Positions 14,415 to 16,166 of a stretch of 16,166 nucleotides of DNA are shown here, one piece after another. The notes under the pieces are model-generated. The model saw nothing but the letters and a program-made list of their open reading frames with translations, had not been told where the DNA came from and ran no database searches. Position numbers and translations under genes: made by a program. Within the stretch, counting starts at the first letter, position 1; every line of letters starts with the position of its first letter. The stretch comes from JBDNFP01 sp041689775 (GTDB taxonomy: Bacteria; Bacteroidota; Bacteroidia; Cytophagales; Spirosomataceae), in the NCBI GenBank assembly GCA_041689775.1, contig JBDNFP010000217.1:1-16166 (forward strand), read 5' to 3'.

Positions 14415-15836
14415 GTGGTGTTGCTGCTGCTGGACCGCCAACCTGACGACCTCTACAACCGCCGGGCCGCCGCGTGGGTGTATCTGGACAGCATCAAGAA
14501 AGATAGCCTGAACCTCGAAGAAGCCCTGCCTTACGTAGAAGCACTTCTGGCATTGGGATTGGAAAGTTCCGAAGGCATCTTGTGGGAACAGCTTTACTGG
14601 CAGGTGGCTAAGCTACTTTTCCGGCTTTCGGAGGTTCCGAAGGCATCACTGCTGGCGCGGCTTTGGGTAGGTTGGAATACGTGGCCTCAGGCTGCTGGGC
14701 AAGGGTATAGTATACTCCTGAAAGCCTTGCTAAAACATGCTGCCTCTTGGCCTAACCTGCCCGAATGGGTCGAGGTCTGGGGCTGGGGAAATTTGCGGGA
14801 AGCCGATTTTGAACCCGAAGTACTCCCTGACGGTAAGGCCCTATCTCCCCTGACGGAGCGGGTGTACCTGGCCGTAGCCAAAGTATACCTTTCTCAGAAC
14901 CAGCATAATCCAGCGCTTTCCTCTTTTCTGGAAAAACTTGACGCCGTTTCAGATGCTCACCCCAATCTGCTCTACCTGATCTACTACCGGGCTTTGCTGT
15001 GGCATAAGCTGGAACAAACCTCCCGTGCACTAGAAATTTTTCTACCCTTTGCCCGTAAAAAGCAACGTGATTTCTGGGTGTGGGATCTGCTGGGTCAGCT
15101 GCACTCCCACGACGCCCCGCTATATATGGCCTGCCTGGCCAAAGCCCTCAGCTGCCGTACCAAACCAGAGTTTCTGGTAAAGATCCGTCAAAAAATGGCG
15201 GGTCTGTTGATGGAAGCCGGACAGTGGACCGAGGCACGAGCCGAAATTGAGGCTTTGTGCGCCGTGCGTGTAGCCCATCAATGGCGAATTCCGACTGAGG
15301 TAACCCGCTGGATGGCCTCTGCTGAATACCAGCAGGCAGATAAATCTAAAAGTAACGTTAGTTACTATACGTCTGCGATTCCGAGGGCGGAAACACTATT
15401 GAAAAGTGAAGTGCCGATGACGCTGGCTGTGGTATGGTCGGTTAATACCCAAAAGCAGACAGCTCAGTTTGTGGTGAATGAGCATACGCATGGTGGATTT
15501 GGCTACGCTCGCTTTGGTCTTACCCTATCTCCGGGCGACTGCGTGATGCTCGGTTTGGAGAAAGTTAGCCCCGGAGCGGGAGATGCCTACTGGAAAGTGG
15601 GTGAAGCGGGCCTTTCGGCCGATCCGGCACCGACTAATCTGCTTCGGGAGGTGGAGGGGCCACTAAAATCTTTGGGGAAAATTGGTTTTGTGGAAGATGT
15701 ATTTGTAGACCAGGAGCTGCTGCCGGGCCTGGAACACCTTGACATCTGCGAGGTGAAAGCGGTAAAAGCTTTCGACACCAAAAAGAATTGCTGGGGTTGG
15801 AAAGCGATTCGGGTGAAAAAACAATTGGGAGATTAA
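14415..15836 (+). CDS. TPR-like helical-repeat protein with two C-terminal OB/cold-shock-like domains
   Basis: Encodes 473 residues from GTG 14415 (GTG 14418 also possible); the real N-terminus is probably 20-30 residues upstream. Residues about 1-310 are amphipathic helix pairs of the tetratricopeptide type (NRRAAAWVYLD, AGQWTEARAEIEALC and others). Residues about 334-395 and 417-470 are two short beta-rich segments (TLAVVWSVNTQKQTAQFVV with GGFGYARFG; IGFVEDVFVDQELL to WGWKAIRVKK) whose pattern recalls cold-shock/OB folds. The fold is judged by eye. No catalytic motif is visible. A scaffold or RNA-binding role is inference. It is the last gene before the array leader, and it lacks the WYL-type operator. 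Function unknown. Confidence 0.75.
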   Translation: MVLLLLDRQPDDLYNRRAAAWVYLDSIKKDSLNLEEALPYVEALLALGLESSEGILWEQLYWQVAKLLFRLSEVPKASLLARLWVGWNTWPQAAGQGYSILLKALLKHAASWPNLPEWVEVWGWGNLREADFEPEVLPDGKALSPLTERVYLAVAKVYLSQNQHNPALSSFLEKLDAVSDAHPNLLYLIYYRALLWHKLEQTSRALEIFLPFARKKQRDFWVWDLLGQLHSHDAPLYMACLAKALSCRTKPEFLVKIRQKMAGLLMEAGQWTEARAEIEALCAVRVAHQWRIPTEVTRWMASAEYQQADKSKSNVSYYTSAIPRAETLLKSEVPMTLAVVWSVNTQKQTAQFVVNEHTHGGFGYARFGLTLSPGDCVMLGLEKVSPGAGDAYWKVGEAGLSADPAPTNLLREVEGPLKSLGKIGFVEDVFVDQELLPGLEHLDICEVKAVKAFDTKKNCWGWKAIRVKKQLGD

Positions 15837-15972
15837 CAGCAATTCGGTTATCATTGGGTAATGGTTTGGGAAACAAGTCACTTTTTGGTAGCATTTTTAC
15901 GTTTTTTAATATGAAATATTTAATAGTAAAGCTTTTAAGTAATTTATTTTCAGTGCGTTGTGCAAGCGCGCT
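15837..15972 (+). promoter_or_regulatory. CRISPR leader
   Basis: A 136-base AT-rich, non-coding stretch separates the last gene from the first repeat, as expected for a leader carrying the array promoter and the Cas1-Cas2 docking site. No full TAnnTTTG box was found. The last eight bases, AGCGCGCT (15965-15972), form a perfect palindrome abutting repeat 1, in contrast to the AT-rich surroundings. Confidence 0.7.
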
Positions 15973-16166
15973 CCAGCAAAGTACCTTCCAATAGAATAAG
16001 GATTAAGACTGATGATTATCGCCTTCCGTGGAAATTCTTCACAATCCAGCAAAGTACCTTCCAATAGAATAAGGATTAAGACCTACTTTGTCTATTGACA
16101 TTCCCGAGGACAATAGTTTACCTCCGCCAGCAAAGTACCTTCCAATAGAATAAGGATTAAGACTCA
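15973..16166 (+). CRISPR. CRISPR array, leader-proximal end (3 repeats, 2 full spacers)
   Basis: Three identical 37-bp repeats lie at 15973-16009, 16046-16082 and 16127-16163, each starting CCAGCAAAGT and ending GGATTAAGAC. Spacer 1 (16010-16045) is 36 bp, spacer 2 (16083-16126) is 44 bp, and spacer 3 begins at 16164 and is cut by the window end. Unequal spacer lengths are common in type III arrays. The last eight repeat bases ATTAAGAC resemble the typical type III crRNA 5' tag ATTGAAAC, so transcription should run on + away from the cas genes, with new spacers added at 15973. The repeat has only a weak CCTT/AAGG inverted repeat. No cas6 for processing lies in the window. Confidence 0.98.

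Noticed and set aside
1..16166. tRNA, rRNA, insertion sequence or attachment site
   Set aside because: No tRNA-like cloverleaf, transposase or flanking terminal repeats were seen by eye on either strand.

Overview
The window reads as a type III-A (Csm) CRISPR-Cas locus from a member of the Bacteroidota, probably a Cytophagales-like lineage. This taxonomic guess rests on three things: promoters with TAnnTTTG-type -7 boxes, purine-poor leaders without Shine-Dalgarno sequences, and a BT4734/VirE-type primase-like gene of a kind common in that phylum. No phylogeny could be run.

Layout. Positions 1-3846 (+) hold the effector operon: the 3' end of a probable cas10/csm1, then csm2, csm3, csm4 and csm5, tightly packed, with TGATG or ATGA overlaps from csm3 to csm5. 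A 19-codon ORF overlapping the csm5 stop by ATGA looks like the stub of a lost next gene. A DUF4143-type ATPase (4008-5135) with different base composition follows, then an AT-rich CARF-HEPN ribonuclease of the Csm6 family (5175-6650). A WYL-domain regulator (6644-7609) lies convergent to csm6.

From 7722 onward all genes are on +: a four-helix membrane protein with coiled coils, an exported vWA-like protein, cas1, a primase-polymerase-like protein, a cas2 with an N-terminal extension, a second unrelated-looking CARF-HEPN protein, a helical-repeat protein with two C-terminal small beta (OB/cold-shock-like) domains, an AT-rich leader, and the start of a CRISPR array (37-bp repeat, three copies seen, cut by the window end).

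How it fits together. The most informative signal is a shared inverted repeat, GGGCAA-N5-TTGCCC. It lies in the WYL/membrane-protein divergent promoter (where the arms extend to 17 bp), upstream of the primase-cas2 pair, and upstream of the second CARF-HEPN gene. In all three + promoters it sits exactly 9 nt before a -7-like box. I infer that the WYL protein binds this site, controls itself, and controls adaptation (cas1, primase, cas2), a second cyclic-oligoadenylate-activated RNase, and an undescribed membrane/vWA pair as one regulon. The csm effector genes in view lack the full site. The membrane/vWA pair co-transcribed with cas1 is the best candidate for an undescribed component.

Two genes, the primase and the helical-repeat protein, show good coding sequence upstream of their first usable in-frame start codon. 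Their N-termini are unresolved.
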